Notes: generated by a model from the sequence alone, not told the origin. DNA of 64,000 nt from Halapricum desulfuricans (GCF_017094505.1 NZ_CP064787.1:558001-622000); one strand, 5' to 3'. Numbered from the stretch's first letter, positions 9,184 through 17,680 are shown. Translations and numbers: made by a program.

Positions 9184-9214
9184 CCAGCGGACTCGAACCC
9201 CGCGGGCCCGCTGG
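9184..9214. terminator. GC-rich hairpin with T-arm-like loop between convergent genes
   Basis: CCAGCGG (9184-9190) pairs perfectly with CCGCTGG (9208-9214). The 17-nt loop contains ACTCGAACCCC, which on the minus strand reads as a tRNA B-box-like GGTTCGAGTCC. It lies between the nfo and arsR-type stops, so a shared 3'-end structure is the simplest reading. It could instead be a tRNA 3'-fragment scar. Confidence 0.4.
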
Positions 9215-9236
9215 CTGCGACCGGACCGGTGACTCG

Positions 9237-9545
9237 CTACTTTTCGACCTGTTCTCTGACGACTTCGCGGATCGTTTCCACGCCCTCGACGATCCGGTCG
9301 TCGGCGACGGAGTAGTAGTTGTTCACGCCGTCGCGTTCGCGGGTGACGATCCCGCGGTCGCGCATGAGTTTGAGGTGCTGAGAGACCGTCGACTGGGAGA
9401 TCCCGGTGTGGCGCTCGATGTCGGAGACGGAGTACTGCTCGCCGTTCTTGAGCAGGTCGAGGATCTTCAGGCGGTTCGCGTTGGCACAGACGCTGCAGAA
9501 ATCCGCATGCGCCTCGTAGAAGCGCTCGTCCTCGAGTTCGGGCAT
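9237..9545 (-). CDS. ArsR-family winged-helix regulator of the sulfur island
   Basis: 102 aa. HTH segment VSDIERHTGISQSTVSQHLKLM followed by a wing (RERDGVNNYYSV). Two cysteines, Cys17 and Cys20 (FCSVCANANR), sit before the DNA-binding core and could sense redox or a sulfur species. A TATA-like TTATTTATT at 9568-9576 lies about 25 nt before the ATG, so it has its own promoter and a leaderless mRNA. It is the last gene downstream of the oxidoreductase operon on the same strand, which suggests it regulates it. Confidence 0.87.
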   Translation of the reverse strand: MPELEDERFYEAHADFCSVCANANRLKILDLLKNGEQYSVSDIERHTGISQSTVSQHLKLMRDRGIVTRERDGVNNYYSVADDRIVEGVETIREVVREQVEK

Positions 9546-9624
9546 ACGAACGTGATGGTCTGTTCCGAATAAATAAGGTTCGCTCCGCCACCCTGGCGCG
9601 ACCGATCCCGGGGTCGGACCGTCG

Positions 9625-10350
9625 CTACCCGTCCGGTCCGATCCGGCCGAGCATCCGTTCGACGTCCGCCGTCGTCGGCTCCGAGAGTTCGAGGCGATCC
9701 CGGAGGACAACGAACAGTTCGTCGAGGAGCACGACCAGCCAGCGGTAGACGGGGGCCTCCGCGGCCGCCGCGTCGGTCGCGCGCCTGAGCGCCGGCAGCC
9801 ACTCGAAGTGCGACCGGGCGAACGAGCGGTAGGCGTCGTGGTCGCCCGCCTCGAGCAGGAGACTCTCGTATTCGAGCAGCAACGCGACGTGATCCGCGGC
9901 GTAAGCGTCCGGCACAGTCGCGTCGATCGCGCGGTAGCGCTGGCGCATCTCTGCGGCCGCGGGGCCGTTCATCAGCCCGCCCTCGTCTCTGTCGTACCAG
10001 GCCCGGTACGGCGACTCCGCGGGCGGGGCGTACGGCTGTCGTCTCCCCTCGAAGAGATCGATGTACGCCGCCGTGAGCCCGCTGCTCTCTTCGAGCGGTG
10101 GGGAGAGAGATATCGCCAGATCCACGTCCAGTGTCGAGACGAGCGACCGCAGTTGCGCTTCGAACTCGCCGGTCTCGATGGCGTCGCTGAACTGCTCGTC
10201 TGGGTGGCGAAGCGCGTTCGCCAGCAGGACGTGCAGGTCACGCCAGCTTTGAGACCGTTCGAGAACGGGACGGTCGAGGTCGTCACGGTCGTCGGAACTG
10301 GCGGATCGATCGGGACTGTCCGGACTGTCCGTTGGAGACATCGAGACCAC
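9625..10350 (-). CDS. TorD/DmsD-type chaperone for the molybdoenzyme
   Basis: 241 aa, all helical and acidic, with an N-terminal disordered stretch (residues 1-25). The TorD-family pattern includes RYRAIDATVPDAYAADHVALLLEYESLLL and a C-terminal PVYRWLVVLLDELF. Such proteins bind the Tat signal of a molybdopterin subunit and hold it until cofactor insertion. The GTG at 10350 is preceded by GGGGGTG at 7 nt spacing; the ATG at 10341 is an alternative. It is the fifth gene of the operon, directly after the NrfD subunit. Confidence 0.82.
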   Translation of the reverse strand: MVSMSPTDSPDSPDRSASSDDRDDLDRPVLERSQSWRDLHVLLANALRHPDEQFSDAIETGEFEAQLRSLVSTLDVDLAISLSPPLEESSGLTAAYIDLFEGRRQPYAPPAESPYRAWYDRDEGGLMNGPAAAEMRQRYRAIDATVPDAYAADHVALLLEYESLLLEAGDHDAYRSFARSHFEWLPALRRATDAAAAEAPVYRWLVVLLDELFVVLRDRLELSEPTTADVERMLGRIGPDG

Positions 10351-10351
10351 G

Positions 10352-11446
10352 TCACGGCACCCCCAGCGGCTGTTTGACCGCGCCGAAGAGGAGGGCGTAC
10401 CGGAGCAGGAACCCGCCGGCGAGCACGAGGACGTACTTCAGAGCGAATCCGCCGGTGAACGCGGATCCCCACCGGTGTTCGACGTCGGTGAACCGGACCA
10501 GCCCGGTCATCGTCATCGAGAGCCCGAACGGGACGACGAGTCCGAGCGCGAGGACGCCGACGGCGAAGTGCGGGAAGTACGCCCCGCTCAGCAGGAGTTC
10601 GTAGCTCTGCTCGGCCGCCGGACCGCCGGATGAGAGAGCGACCAGCAGTCCGACCAGCGTCACCGTCTCGACGGCGATGAGAGCGTCGTCGGCCAGACAG
10701 AACAGGTGGTTCGTCCGGCTGAGGCCGCCGCCGCTGGCGACGGTCCCGAGCAGCGCCGCGGAGATGCCCGTCGAAGGACCGCTCATGAGGAAGACGATCG
10801 GCAGGTACTGTCGGTCCCACAGCGGGACCACCGAGACGTCGGTCAACAGCAGTGCAGTGTAGACGATGACGCCGACGGCGGCGACGCTGCCGACGGCGTG
10901 AACGGCGCGTCGAGCGCGTCCGGTCGGTCGGAGGCGGTCCGCGAGCCAGTCGAGCGCGGCGACGATGCTCCATCCCTCGGGCAGCGGGAGCGCGTCGTCG
11001 ATCCGGGCGACGATCCAGCGCGGGACGTAGCTCAGGCCCTCGGAGCCGGCGTGTTCCTCGCCGAACAGCAGCCAGAAGGCCTCGATCGTGACGAACAGTG
11101 CGAACAGCACGATAAACCACGTCCCGATGACCAGCCACGAGCCGAAGTTGCTGAAAAGCACCGGGAACGTGAGCGCGCGCAGCGGCGCACCGAGGTGCGA
11201 CAGCAGGGCGACGCCGCCGACGGCGATGGCGAGGACTCCGACGATAGCACCCCATCGTGAGGTCTCCTCGCAGGCGAAGATCTCGTCGGGGCCCCGGGCA
11301 CGCGGCCGAAACAGCTCCGAGGAGACGACGGAGGTGAGGTACGCGCCGCCGCTCAACCCACCCAGAAACAGGTAGGTAGCGATGAAGATTTCCCAGTGGC
11401 CTCGCGCGATCCACAGGAGGTCGGATCCGGTTGCGATGTCGCTCAT
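10352..11446 (-). CDS. NrfD/PsrC-type membrane subunit
   Basis: 364 aa with about eight to nine membrane helices, the NrfD family fold. The opening HWEIFIATYLFLGGLSGGAYL is typical. It should anchor the complex and exchange electrons with the menaquinone pool. Its start overlaps the stop of the FeS subunit by 4 bp (ATGA), indicating translational coupling. No heme-binding histidine pattern is evident, as in PsrC. Confidence 0.9.
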   Translation of the reverse strand: MSDIATGSDLLWIARGHWEIFIATYLFLGGLSGGAYLTSVVSSELFRPRARGPDEIFACEETSRWGAIVGVLAIAVGGVALLSHLGAPLRALTFPVLFSNFGSWLVIGTWFIVLFALFVTIEAFWLLFGEEHAGSEGLSYVPRWIVARIDDALPLPEGWSIVAALDWLADRLRPTGRARRAVHAVGSVAAVGVIVYTALLLTDVSVVPLWDRQYLPIVFLMSGPSTGISAALLGTVASGGGLSRTNHLFCLADDALIAVETVTLVGLLVALSSGGPAAEQSYELLLSGAYFPHFAVGVLALGLVVPFGLSMTMTGLVRFTDVEHRWGSAFTGGFALKYVLVLAGGFLLRYALLFGAVKQPLGVP

Positions 11447-12072
11447 GAGTCTTCAGTCGCCTGTCGGACGCCCTGCATCCCTGTCACGCTGTTCTCGCCG
11501 GTCGAATCGATGATCACGTTCGTCCGGTTCTGTTCGAAGCGCTCGGCGGCCTCCTGGGAGGCCTTGTCGAGCAGCTCTCCGACCGGGCCGGCGTCGAGCG
11601 CGTCGCCGACGCATTCGTCGACACAGGCCGGTTCGAGCGCTTCGCCGTCGGCCTGCTGTTCGTTCTTCGAAGGCGCGTCGGCTCCGCTGCCCGGCCCCTT
11701 GTCCAGACAGAGGTTGCACTTCTGCATCAGGCCGTCGTCGCCGTACTGGGGCGCGCCGTACGGACAGGCCCACCCACAGTAGCCACAGCCGATGCACTTC
11801 TCGCGGTCGATCGTGACGATCCCGTCGCTCTCGCGTTTCTCGATCGCACCGGTCGGACAGACCTCTTCGCAGGGGGCGTCCTCGCAATGCATACACGACA
11901 GGGAGACGTTCGTCTCCTCGTAGTCCGGGAACTCGCCCTCCGAGACCGTCTCGACGCGCCGCCAGTCGACGTGGCCGGCGTCGGTGTCGTGGCGGTTCTT
12001 ACAGGCGATCGCACAGGCGTTACAGCCCATGCAGCTGTCGGGGTCGAAGTAAAAGCCCCACTGCTCGCCCAT
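11443..12072 (-). CDS. 4Fe-4S electron-transfer subunit (DmsB/PhsB-like)
   Basis: 209 aa with the four-cluster pattern of the family: CMGCNACAIAC near residue 15, CMHCEDAPCEEVC near 60, CIGCGYCGWAC near 90 and CNLCLD...CVDEC near 120-148. It relays electrons between the molybdopterin subunit and the NrfD anchor. Its start and the end of the catalytic gene share a base (12072). It has no Tat signal and would be exported with the catalytic subunit, as in DMSO and polysulfide reductases. Confidence 0.93.
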   Translation of the reverse strand: MGEQWGFYFDPDSCMGCNACAIACKNRHDTDAGHVDWRRVETVSEGEFPDYEETNVSLSCMHCEDAPCEEVCPTGAIEKRESDGIVTIDREKCIGCGYCGWACPYGAPQYGDDGLMQKCNLCLDKGPGSGADAPSKNEQQADGEALEPACVDECVGDALDAGPVGELLDKASQEAAERFEQNRTNVIIDSTGENSVTGMQGVRQATEDS

Positions 12073-14411
12073 CAGGCGTCACCTCCGGGGGAAACCTCGA
12101 CCGCGATGTGCCTGTCTATCTCGCCCGATACCGGATCGATCTGTTCTGGACTGTTGAGTAGCATGTTGTTCGCACCGTCGCCGTCGGGCTGGATCGACCC
12201 TCGACCGAACCCGTACGGTTCGACGCTGACCGCGCCCGGTCGGATCCCCTCCGTCACGGCCGCCATCAGCTCCGCCTCGCCGTGTTCGGAGGCGATCGTC
12301 ACCATGTCGCCGTGTTCGATGTCGCGCTCGCTCGCGTCGTCCGGATGGATCACCAGGTAGTTGCCGCGGTAGTCCTCGTGTTCGAGGCCGTACGACTCGG
12401 CGAGTTGCTCGAGCGGGAGCGACAGCGCCTGATCGCCGCCGTGTGAGAACTCCACGGTCCGGGTGTCGAGCATCTCCAGCGGGTAGTCCTCGGTCAACTC
12501 GTCGCCGATCGTTCCGGGTTCGACCCACTGCGGGCCGGTCGTGATCTCGGTCCCGGCGCGCTCGCTGAGTTTGGCGTACATCCCCTCGAGCTTCTTGTCG
12601 AGGTCGAACCAGAACTCGTCAGCACCCTGCGCGAAGCCGCCGCCTTTCCACTTCTCGTAGCCGAACTCGTCGAGCAGGACGTAGGTGTCCTCGGCTTCGA
12701 GGTCCTCGAGCGTGAGATCGAGTTCCGACAGCTGGTCGTTGATGTAGTCTTCCTTGCTCTCCCAGGGGAAGAACTCTTCATAGCCCATCTCCCGGCCGAG
12801 TTCGCTGACGATCTCGAAGCCGGGTCTGGTCTCCCACTGCGGCTCGATCGCGGCCTTCGAGCCGGTGATCCATGTCCGCTCGTTGTAGGCGCCGTAACCG
12901 CCCGAGCCGAACATGGCCTTTTCGAGCTGAGAGGACTCCGGGAGGACGACGTCGGCCTTCCGGGCGGTCTCGCTCCAGAAGGCGTCGATCCCGACGACCA
13001 GCTCCATCTGCTCGAGCGCGCCCTCCCGCTCGTCGGTCCCGAGCCACTCTTGGGCGGCCCCGTCGGTGACCGGGTTGCGGTAGTAATACACCATCCCCTG
13101 CACGTCGCCGTTGTCGACCATCTCGGGGACGCGGTTCTGTACAGGTTTTCCGGTCATCGAGGCGTAGCCGGTCTCTTTGTCGGTGAGATAGCACTGTCTG
13201 TCCGCGGCGTTGTTCGGGAGTTCCTCCTCGCAGCCGACCTCGAAGGGGTCGGAGAGAGCGGGACTCGCAAACCAGCGCTGGCCACCGGGTCGGTCGATGT
13301 TGCCGACCAGCGCGGTCAGCGCGACCACGTTCTGTGCCGCCTTCTGGTGGTCGGCGCTCTGGCCGAGTCCGGTCCAGGAGGTGATCGCCGCGGCGGGCGC
13401 GGCCTCGGCGAACTCGATGGCGATCTCGCGGATCGTCTCCGCGCCCAGTCCGTCGTGGTCGGCCAGCCCGGTCTTCTCGGCGGCCCACTCGGGGGTCTTC
13501 CCGGCGACCGCCTCCTTGTAGGTCTCGAAGCCGTGCGTGTAGTTCTCGACGAACTCCTCGTCGTACAGCCCCTCCTCGATGATGACGTTGGCCATCGCCA
13601 GCGCCAGCGCGCCGTCGGTGCGGGGCTCGACCGGGAGCCACTCGTCTGACTTCTTGGCGGTCTCGGTGTAGACCGGATCGATCGTGACGATCTTCGCGCC
13701 GCGCTCGCGCGCTTCGAGAAGCTGTTTTGCTTCCCACTGGCCGGCGAAGCTCTCCAGGGGATCCCGGCCCCACACCAGCACGTACTCGGTGTTGGGATAA
13801 TCGACCCAGCGGATGTTGCCCCCGCCGAGGCCCATCAGCGTGCCCGTGACCGCCATCGAGCCGAAACAGGTCGGTGTCGGGTGAGGCACGTGGTTGGGAC
13901 AGCCGTAGAGGTTCCGAAACAGGGTGCTGAACACGCCAGCGGTCCCCCAGCCGTGGAACTCGATCAGCGATTCAGGCCCGTGTTCGTCGGCGAACGCCTG
14001 CAGTCGGTCCGCCGTATACGAGATAGCTTCGTCCCAGTCGACCGGCTTGAGCTCGCCGTCCTTGCGAACGTAGGGTCGCTTGATCCGCTGTGGCGAGTAG
14101 GCCTTCTCGAGCTGGGAGAGTCCCTTCGGACAGAGCGTCCCGTCGGTCCCCTCGCCGGCGCTCCCGCGGGGGTGGCCGTCGATGCCGTGCAGCTCCGTCG
14201 CCTCGCCCTCCTCGTTGAGAGTCACTTCCATCCCGCAGAGCTTGTGACACTGCCAGCAGTTGCCGTAGGCCGTCTCCGAACCCCGTGTCAGTGACGCCGA
14301 GGACTGCGAGCCGACCGACCCACAGCCCGCGGTAGCGGCGACTGCACCCGCCGCGGCAGTCTTCAACAGCGACCGACGAGTCAGCCCGGAACCGTCGTCG
14401 CGTTCGCTCAC
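12072..14411 (-). CDS. Tat-exported molybdopterin oxidoreductase (Phs/Psr/Ttr-like catalytic subunit)
   Basis: 779 aa. The N-terminus is a Tat signal TRRSLLKTAAAGAVAA (RR12-13) with Cys30 in a lipobox-like TAGC, so it may be lipid-anchored outside the cell. A [4Fe-4S] site follows (Cys52, 55, 59, 94). A Cys in PTPTCFGSM (about 182) is the likely Mo ligand, and the C-terminal molydopterin-binding domain is present. The three-subunit layout (Mo/FeS/NrfD) is that of polysulfide, thiosulfate and tetrathionate reductases. TusA, DsrE2 and YeeE genes nearby favour a sulfur oxyanion or polysulfide substrate, but this is inferred; dimethyl sulfoxide or arsenate cannot be excluded by eye. Confidence 0.92.
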   Translation of the reverse strand: MSERDDGSGLTRRSLLKTAAAGAVAATAGCGSVGSQSSASLTRGSETAYGNCWQCHKLCGMEVTLNEEGEATELHGIDGHPRGSAGEGTDGTLCPKGLSQLEKAYSPQRIKRPYVRKDGELKPVDWDEAISYTADRLQAFADEHGPESLIEFHGWGTAGVFSTLFRNLYGCPNHVPHPTPTCFGSMAVTGTLMGLGGGNIRWVDYPNTEYVLVWGRDPLESFAGQWEAKQLLEARERGAKIVTIDPVYTETAKKSDEWLPVEPRTDGALALAMANVIIEEGLYDEEFVENYTHGFETYKEAVAGKTPEWAAEKTGLADHDGLGAETIREIAIEFAEAAPAAAITSWTGLGQSADHQKAAQNVVALTALVGNIDRPGGQRWFASPALSDPFEVGCEEELPNNAADRQCYLTDKETGYASMTGKPVQNRVPEMVDNGDVQGMVYYYRNPVTDGAAQEWLGTDEREGALEQMELVVGIDAFWSETARKADVVLPESSQLEKAMFGSGGYGAYNERTWITGSKAAIEPQWETRPGFEIVSELGREMGYEEFFPWESKEDYINDQLSELDLTLEDLEAEDTYVLLDEFGYEKWKGGGFAQGADEFWFDLDKKLEGMYAKLSERAGTEITTGPQWVEPGTIGDELTEDYPLEMLDTRTVEFSHGGDQALSLPLEQLAESYGLEHEDYRGNYLVIHPDDASERDIEHGDMVTIASEHGEAELMAAVTEGIRPGAVSVEPYGFGRGSIQPDGDGANNMLLNSPEQIDPVSGEIDRHIAVEVSPGGDA

Positions 14412-14644
14412 GAGTCGTCCCTCCGTCGGGCGACCGGTCGGTTGTCCTCGCCGAACTCCTCGACGAGCGCGTCGTGATATTTCTCGTAGAACTCCTCCTC
14501 GCTCAGTTCGCCGTCTGCGAACCGCTGTGCGTCTCGGCCGAGTCGCTGTCCGAGTTCCTGATCGAACTCGTCGTCGGCCAGATCCGCGTCCGGAATCGCG
14601 TCCGTCGGCGACTCGACGTCCGCGTCGGTTGTGTCTTCGGTCAC
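14408..14644 (-). CDS. Small acidic protein leading the molybdoenzyme operon
   Basis: 78 aa, very acidic, with a C-terminal ELSEEEFYEKYHDALVEEFG. Similar small proteins precede haloarchaeal Dms/Psr-type operons and have been annotated as 4Fe-4S ferredoxin N-terminal domain proteins, but this copy has no cysteine. GTG at 14644 is preceded by GAGGTAGAGGG. A TATA-like CACTTAAAACCC lies near 14710-14720. The stop overlaps the start of the catalytic subunit by 4 bp, so it is the first gene of the operon. Its function is unknown; it could be an assembly factor or a small subunit. Confidence 0.7.
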   Translation of the reverse strand: MTEDTTDADVESPTDAIPDADLADDEFDQELGQRLGRDAQRFADGELSEEEFYEKYHDALVEEFGEDNRPVARRRDDS

Positions 14645-14834
14645 GGTAATCCCTCTACCTCGTTCTAGCCGCCGTCACTCGATAGGACTTGATTCGAACC
14701 AGATGAGGGTTTTAAGTGCTAGTAGATTTCCGGGTCGACACGATAGAACGGGGAACACGGGCCGGAAACCGTCTGATAGACGCGATACTGGACGCTCATC
14801 TTCTAGGAATATTCAAGCATTTATAATGGCCGAT

Positions 14835-15482
14835 TCAGCGTTCTTCCGACTCGCTTTTCGAGACGTGGTTGCGAATAATCTTCGATTCCGCGGCCTGGAG
14901 GCGGTGGGAGACGGCCGACTTCCCGACGCCGAGTTCGGACGCCAGTTCGGCCAGCGTCGTCTCCCGCGGCTGGGAGTAGTAGCCGTGTCGGACAGCCAGC
15001 ACCAGCGCCTCCTGCTGTTTGTCCGTCAGCAGTCCGAACTCACAGAGGACGGGGTCGGTACCGAACAGGGCGTCGTCCAGCGAGACGATGCGGTCGATTC
15101 GCGCGGGGAATCCCAGTTCGTCGACACAGGAGACGATTTCGGGGATCTTCGATCGGTCGGGTGGGTGGATTGTCACGAGCAGCGAGTCGTCAGTCGTGCC
15201 CGTGACGTGGGGCACACAGCCGTGTTCGAAAAAGACGTCTGCGAGACACCGCGCCCCCATCGGCTGTTCGAACTGCTCGATGGAGACGTCCTCACCGCCG
15301 GTGACGACGTCTGACCGGCAGACGCCGTCCATGTGGTGTAAATCAGCCTCGAGGACCGGCCCGTCGGCCTCGACGATCGGACACGCATCCCCCACGTCGA
15401 TCTCGAGGTCGATGCGCAGCGGCCGCCGGTCGACTCCCTGTCCGTCGCGATCTGGCGCAGGTTCGGGGCGTGTCTCTGACAT
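14835..15482 (-). CDS. HTH_10 (Bat-type) transcription regulator
   Basis: 215 aa. The C-terminal ~55 residues are the HTH_10 domain of the bacterio-opsin activator family: LTDKQQEALVLAVRHGYY, then LAELASELGVGKSAVSHRLQAAE. The N-terminal ~150 residues are a ligand- or partner-binding domain with several cysteines (DACPIVEAD, GVCRSD, ARCLAD, HGCVPH, VLCEFG) that could sense redox or metal. ATG at 15482 is preferred; an in-frame ATG at 15548 would overlap the promoter region. It lies just upstream of the molybdoenzyme operon on the same strand and is a good candidate activator. Confidence 0.85.
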   Translation of the reverse strand: MSETRPEPAPDRDGQGVDRRPLRIDLEIDVGDACPIVEADGPVLEADLHHMDGVCRSDVVTGGEDVSIEQFEQPMGARCLADVFFEHGCVPHVTGTTDDSLLVTIHPPDRSKIPEIVSCVDELGFPARIDRIVSLDDALFGTDPVLCEFGLLTDKQQEALVLAVRHGYYSQPRETTLAELASELGVGKSAVSHRLQAAESKIIRNHVSKSESEER

Positions 15483-15543
15483 GTGGGATCGGAAGCGACG
15501 ACTCGTGGTCTGTCGTACGTGCTCGACCCCGAAGTCGACCGGG

Positions 15544-15556
15544 TGCAACTGTTGCA
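15544..15556. promoter_or_regulatory. Perfect palindrome TGCAACTGTTGCA next to a TATA box
   Basis: A 6-1-6 perfect palindrome abuts TTTATAT at 15560-15566, which works as a TATA core on either strand. It lies between the HTH_10 regulator (minus) and the MTH865 gene (plus), so it may be the operator of a divergent promoter. Confidence 0.45.
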
Positions 15557-15622
15557 GCCTTTATATCGACCTTCCGGAACCCGAATGGTTTTTGCGTATA
15601 GTCACCTAAGTCACCACACGCC

Positions 15623-15874
15623 ATGGTAGACACTGACGACTTGCGCGACCAGTTCGTCGACGCCTTCGAGGGCGCGGAGTACCCGATCTCCAGTCCGATG
15701 GATCTGGTACCGGCGCTGCCGGACGGACCGGGAACGACGTTCGAGTCGGGCGAGTTCTCGATGACGGCGATGGAACTGAACACGAAACTGGGAAGCGGGA
15801 ACTTCCCCTACGACGACGTGGAGTCGTTCGTCGACGACGTGATGACCCAGCTCGACGAGCAGGACCTGCTGTAG
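15623..15874 (+). CDS. MTH865-like small protein
   Basis: 83 aa. The sequence, with the FEGAEYPISSPMDLVPALP segment and helical C-terminus, matches the archaeal MTH865 family, whose structure is known but whose function is not. It starts at ATG 15623 and has a TATA-like tract about 60 nt upstream. It is followed after 49 bp by a DtxR-type regulator in the same direction. Confidence 0.8.
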   Translation: MVDTDDLRDQFVDAFEGAEYPISSPMDLVPALPDGPGTTFESGEFSMTAMELNTKLGSGNFPYDDVESFVDDVMTQLDEQDLL

Positions 15875-15923
15875 CCGCCGGGAGAGCCAGGTTTATCTTG
15901 CCGGTTGCCCGAGATTCGAACAG

Positions 15924-16601
15924 ATGCTCAGCCCCGAGATGGAGGATTACCTCAAGGCGATCCACGAACACCAGCGCGAGACGGAGGGGCCGGTATCGAC
16001 GTCGACGATCGCCGAGAGCATGGACGTGACGCCGCCGACGGCCACGAGCATGATGGAGAAACTCGAGGAGCGCGGCCTGGTCGAACGCGAGAAGTACAAG
16101 GGCGTCCGACTCACCGACGAGGGCGAGACGATTGCGACCGAGGTAATCCGCCATCACCGCCTGCTTGAGACGTATCTCACCGACAAACTCGGCTTCGACT
16201 GGACCGCCGTCCACGAGGAGGCCGACCGCCTCGAACACCACATCTCCGAGGAGTTCGAGCGCCGCGTCGCCGCACAGCTGGGCGATCCCGACGTCGATCC
16301 GCACGGGGATCCGATCCCCAGCGACGCGCTGGAACCGCTCGATGAGTGCAGCGGGACAGCCCTCAGCGAATGTCACGAGGGCGACACGGTCGAGGTGACT
16401 CGCGTCCGGGACCGCGACCCGGACGAACTCGAATACCTCTCCGAGGTCGGGATCGAGCCCGGAACGACGCTTGCGGTCGTCGACATCCCGCCGATCGGGT
16501 TACTCGAGGTCGAACTCGAGGGCGGAACGCGGGTCTCGCTGCCGGAACACGTGGCCGCGACCATCAGGGTGACCGGGGCCGCGTCAGCTACCAACGGCTG
16601 A
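15924..16601 (+). CDS. DtxR/MntR-type metal-dependent regulator with FeoA domain
   Basis: 225 aa with three modules: an N-terminal winged helix (residues 5-65, STSTIAESMDVTPPTATSMMEKL), a dimerisation/metal-binding domain (66-140, with HHRLLETYL, DRLEHHISEEFERRV) and a C-terminal FeoA/SH3-like domain (150-220). Such proteins repress Fe or Mn uptake genes when metal is bound. A CysXXXX site (DECSGTALSECHEG) is visible near 140-150. No metal transporter is adjacent. A TATA-like GTTTATC at 15891-15897 precedes the ATG by ~27 nt, implying a leaderless transcript. Confidence 0.9.
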   Translation: MLSPEMEDYLKAIHEHQRETEGPVSTSTIAESMDVTPPTATSMMEKLEERGLVEREKYKGVRLTDEGETIATEVIRHHRLLETYLTDKLGFDWTAVHEEADRLEHHISEEFERRVAAQLGDPDVDPHGDPIPSDALEPLDECSGTALSECHEGDTVEVTRVRDRDPDELEYLSEVGIEPGTTLAVVDIPPIGLLEVELEGGTRVSLPEHVAATIRVTGAASATNG

Positions 16602-16607
16602 AGCCGT
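16594..16607. terminator. Hairpin over the stop codon of the DtxR gene
   Basis: ACGGCT (16594-16599), two bases, AGCCGT (16602-16607): a perfect 6-bp stem that spans the TGA stop and sits between two convergent genes. A shared 3'-end structure is likely. The sequence CGGCTGAAGCCGTGGG also resembles hairpins of haloarchaeal IS605-type ends, but no transposase trace is present. Confidence 0.35.
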
Positions 16608-16627
16608 GGGTATCCGCCCTGTGACGG

Positions 16628-17194
16628 TCACACCAGCAACTGGATGTCGGCGTCGGCCATGTCCTGCAGCGCCGTCGCGGCACCGACGTCGGTCGTGACG
16701 CCGTCGTAGAACTCGTCGGTGTCGTATCCGAACAGGTCGGCGGTCATCTGACACGCCTGTAGATCGACGCCCATCTCGAGGCTGGTGTCGATCAGTTCCT
16801 CGATCGTCGCCGTTCCGTTGTCCTCGATCTCGCGGTTCATGTACCACGTCGCGAGCCGGTCGCCGCCCGGGAACGCACCCAGCGCGTTGGGCATCGGCAT
16901 ACTGGGGTTGCCGACGGCGCTGACTTTCAGGTCCTTCGACCGATCTTCGTGGAGGATGTCCAGCCCCCAGAACGTGTGGAAGACCGTCACCTCCCAGCCG
17001 AACGCCGCGGCCGTGCTCGCCAGGATCAACGGCGGGTAGGCCATGTCCAGCGATCCCTTCGTCGCGATGATCGACATCTTCTTGCTGTCGTCTTCGAGGT
17101 CGGCCACCTGCCCTTCGAGCTGTTCGATACGCTCCTGTAGCGCCTCGCGCGACGGCGCCGTTCCGTCGTCGCCGGACTGACTGTCCGTGCTCAT
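16628..17194 (-). CDS. DsrE2-like sulfur-relay protein
   Basis: 188 aa. Residues 1-45 are a disordered and then coiled-coil lead (REALQERIEQLEGQVADLE). The rest is a DsrE/DsrF/DrsH-type Rossmann-like domain, beginning KKMSIIATKGSLDMAYPPLIL and carrying the conserved cysteine in DLQACQMTADLFGY. DsrE2 proteins carry persulfide sulfur and pair with TusA, which is encoded 4 bp upstream here. The start is ATG 17194. Confidence 0.88.
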   Translation of the reverse strand: MSTDSQSGDDGTAPSREALQERIEQLEGQVADLEDDSKKMSIIATKGSLDMAYPPLILASTAAAFGWEVTVFHTFWGLDILHEDRSKDLKVSAVGNPSMPMPNALGAFPGGDRLATWYMNREIEDNGTATIEELIDTSLEMGVDLQACQMTADLFGYDTDEFYDGVTTDVGAATALQDMADADIQLLV

Positions 17195-17198
17195 CGTA

Positions 17199-17453
17199 TC
17201 ACTCGGTGCGCACGTAGTGAGTGTAGACGGTCTCGCCGTCCATCTCCGTCTGAGATTGCTCCAGCAGCGCCACGCCGTCCGTCGAGTCGGCCCAGCCGCC
17301 GAGGTCGCTCTCGCTTCCCGGGTCGGTCGCCAGCACCTCCAGCACCTCGCCGCTGTCGAGGTCATCGATGGCCTGCCTGGTCTTGACGACCGGCATCGGA
17401 CAGTTCTCGCCTCGCACGTCGAGCGTCTCAGCCGTTGTGAACTCCTGCGTCAT
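17199..17453 (-). CDS. tusA: TusA-family sulfur carrier
   Basis: 84 aa. The CPMP motif with the persulfide-bearing Cys18 in RGENCPMPVVKTRQAID is diagnostic. ATG 17453 is preceded about 30 nt upstream by CATTAATATTGC, a good TATA box for a leaderless transcript. It forms an operon with DsrE2. TusA/DsrE pairs pass sulfane sulfur between enzymes in sulfur oxidation and thiolation pathways; the neighbouring YeeE permeases suggest thiosulfate as a source. Confidence 0.93.
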   Translation of the reverse strand: MTQEFTTAETLDVRGENCPMPVVKTRQAIDDLDSGEVLEVLATDPGSESDLGGWADSTDGVALLEQSQTEMDGETVYTHYVRTE

Positions 17454-17680
17454 GGTTGTATTGGACGTACTATGCAATATTAATGCCGAGTACAAAAGAG
17501 TACTGGTTGGTGAAAACTGCGCAAGTTTGGGCTATTGTATTCAACCCAAAACCAGACAATATGGGTGTTTTAAGTACTAAAGAATCCACATCCTGCTTAC
17601 ACTTTTCTGGATAATATTGCCACAAATATACATTACTATCCAAACGCTTTAGTAGGACGGAAGGGTAACAACGGGTGACC
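17454..17680. other. AT-rich divergent promoter region
   Basis: 227 bp between tusA (minus) and the YeeE operon (plus), visibly richer in A and T than its surroundings. It holds the tusA TATA box near 17480, a GTTTGGG ... CCCAAAAC inverted repeat around 17525-17555, two AGTACT palindromes (about 17500 and 17573) and, near 17650, a TATA-like CTTTAGTA for the YeeE operon. I see no gene. Confidence 0.5.
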
